From contig CALCZO010000068.1 of assembly GCA_937903315.1 (NCBI GenBank), positions 1 to 6,068 of the forward strand: a stretch of DNA of 6,068 nt, read 5' to 3'. The notes under the pieces are model-generated. The model did not search any database. It had not been told where the DNA came from and worked only from the letters and a program-made list of their open reading frames with translations. The stretch is from an uncultured Alphaproteobacteria bacterium (GTDB taxonomy: Bacteria; Pseudomonadota; Alphaproteobacteria; Rhizobiales; Beijerinckiaceae). Position numbers and translations under genes: made by a program. Below, in pieces: positions 5,661-6,068 of this stretch (within the stretch, counting starts at the first letter, position 1; every line of letters begins with the position of its first letter).

Positions 5661-5671
5661 TCGCCGCCCGG
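5650..5671 (+). terminator. Weak candidate terminator at the end of pyrE
   Basis: GGCGGC (5652-5657) pairs perfectly with GCCGCC (5663-5668) around TGATC, which contains the pyrE stop codon. Two more pairs form beyond a bulged C (CC 5650-5651 with GG 5670-5671). No T-tract follows, so intrinsic termination is doubtful; the stem may instead protect the 3' end of the message. Confidence 0.25.
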
Positions 5672-5680
5672 CAGGCCCGC

Positions 5681-6025
5681 TTACTCTGCGGTTCTGGTGA
5701 TCATCAGCACCGCGCCCGACCGCCGGCACAGTGCCGCGAGGCGGTCCAGTATAGCCGGGTTATTGTGCAGGCCTTTGGCAGCGACGCATATCCCGCCGTG
5801 ACCGAACAGGCGCAGCGCGACCTCGGCTTCACGCAGGGCGAGGTCGGGGTTGCTCAGAGGTGTGCGCATTGCGTATAGCGTATTGCGGTTATATTTACAG
5901 TTAAAATCATCCTCTCTCCCGTTTATACATGCAATTGTTTCGATAATATATTGGCGGTCTCCGGTCTCAAGGCCGTAAATATACGATCTGCCAGTGTCTA
6001 TTGAGTCATCGCAATTGTCTGACAT
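5681..6025 (-). CDS. Hypothetical protein of mixed composition, family not recognised
   Basis: Open frame of 114 codons that I do not recognise. Residues 1-52 are polar, with two acidic patches and cysteines at 5, 33 and 43, and are encoded by AT-rich DNA. Residues 53-114 are encoded by GC-rich DNA and look like two or three helices: PDLALREAEVALRLFGHGG (60-78), then PAILDRLAALCRRSGAVLM (90-108). There is no signal peptide or membrane segment. The ATG at 6025 has only weak ribosome-binding candidates (AAGGG 12 nt upstream, CAGG 2 nt upstream). An internal ATG at 5869 would leave a 62-residue protein made only of the GC-rich part, also without a clear Shine-Dalgarno site. It converges on pyrE, 20 bp away. 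It could be a real small gene, a gene with an acquired 5' end, or a remnant. Confidence 0.45.
   Translation of the reverse strand: MSDNCDDSIDTGRSYIYGLETGDRQYIIETIACINGREDDFNCKYNRNTLYAMRTPLSNPDLALREAEVALRLFGHGGICVAAKGLHNNPAILDRLAALCRRSGAVLMITRTAE
5870..6025. other. AT-rich segment, atypical for the window
   Basis: By hand count, 5881-5940 is about 32% GC and 5881-6020 about 39% GC. For comparison, 5701-5760, just to the left, is 72%. The octamer GCAATTGT occurs twice in the same direction (5931-5938 and 6011-6018). Either this is the 5' half of the gene at 5681-6025 or a promoter region for a shorter gene starting at 5869. The remaining 6026-6068 holds nothing I can identify. Confidence 0.6.
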
Positions 6026-6068
6026 GGCCTGTATATTCCCTTGTGCGAGACCTCGCCTCGTTCTTGAT

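Noticed and set aside
4911..5729. 272-codon minus-strand open frame opposite pyrE
   Set aside because: PyrE on the plus strand carries every family motif; the antisense product has none.

Overview
The window is a stretch of ordinary high-GC chromosome from an alphaproteobacterium, most likely in the Hyphomicrobiales (Rhizobiales). The evidence is an Irr-type member of the Fur family divergent from a fabA-fabB pair, an SH3-domain secreted protein, a rhizobial-type D-2-hydroxyacid dehydrogenase, an NDUFA9-like protein and an alphaproteobacterial-type PyrE. Genus cannot be fixed from the sequence. No transposase, integrase, CRISPR array, rRNA or phage gene was seen, and nothing here forms an undescribed multi-gene system. 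Most of the window is core housekeeping DNA.

Left part (1-1901): fabA and fabB lie on the minus strand, fabA first, 32 bp apart, with fabB running off the left edge. Together they form the anaerobic branch that introduces and then elongates the cis double bond of unsaturated fatty acids. Irr, an iron/heme-responsive regulator, is transcribed the other way from a 194-bp shared intergenic region that holds a candidate promoter for each side. The irr promoter sits so close to the ATG that the mRNA may be leaderless.

Middle part (1936-4646): a secreted two-repeat SH3-like protein (minus) converges on irr and diverges from a D-2-hydroxyacid dehydrogenase of the glyoxylate/hydroxypyruvate reductase group (plus). 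That gene in turn converges on an extended-SDR protein of the NDUFA9/complex I assembly type (minus). A hairpin across the 13-bp convergent gap may end transcription.

Right part (4730-5660): a near-consensus promoter drives a complete tRNA-Leu(CAG) with encoded CCA. Its 3' end is also the left arm of a terminator-like hairpin. pyrE (orotate phosphoribosyltransferase) follows, with a leader containing strong, mutually exclusive hairpins and a Shine-Dalgarno sequence partly buried in a small stem.

Right edge (5681-6068): a 114-codon minus-strand reading frame of unknown function has an AT-rich first half (about 39% GC by hand count over 5881-6020) and a GC-rich second half (72% GC over 5701-5760). 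It is the only place where composition departs clearly from the rest, and is the best candidate for unusual or acquired DNA.
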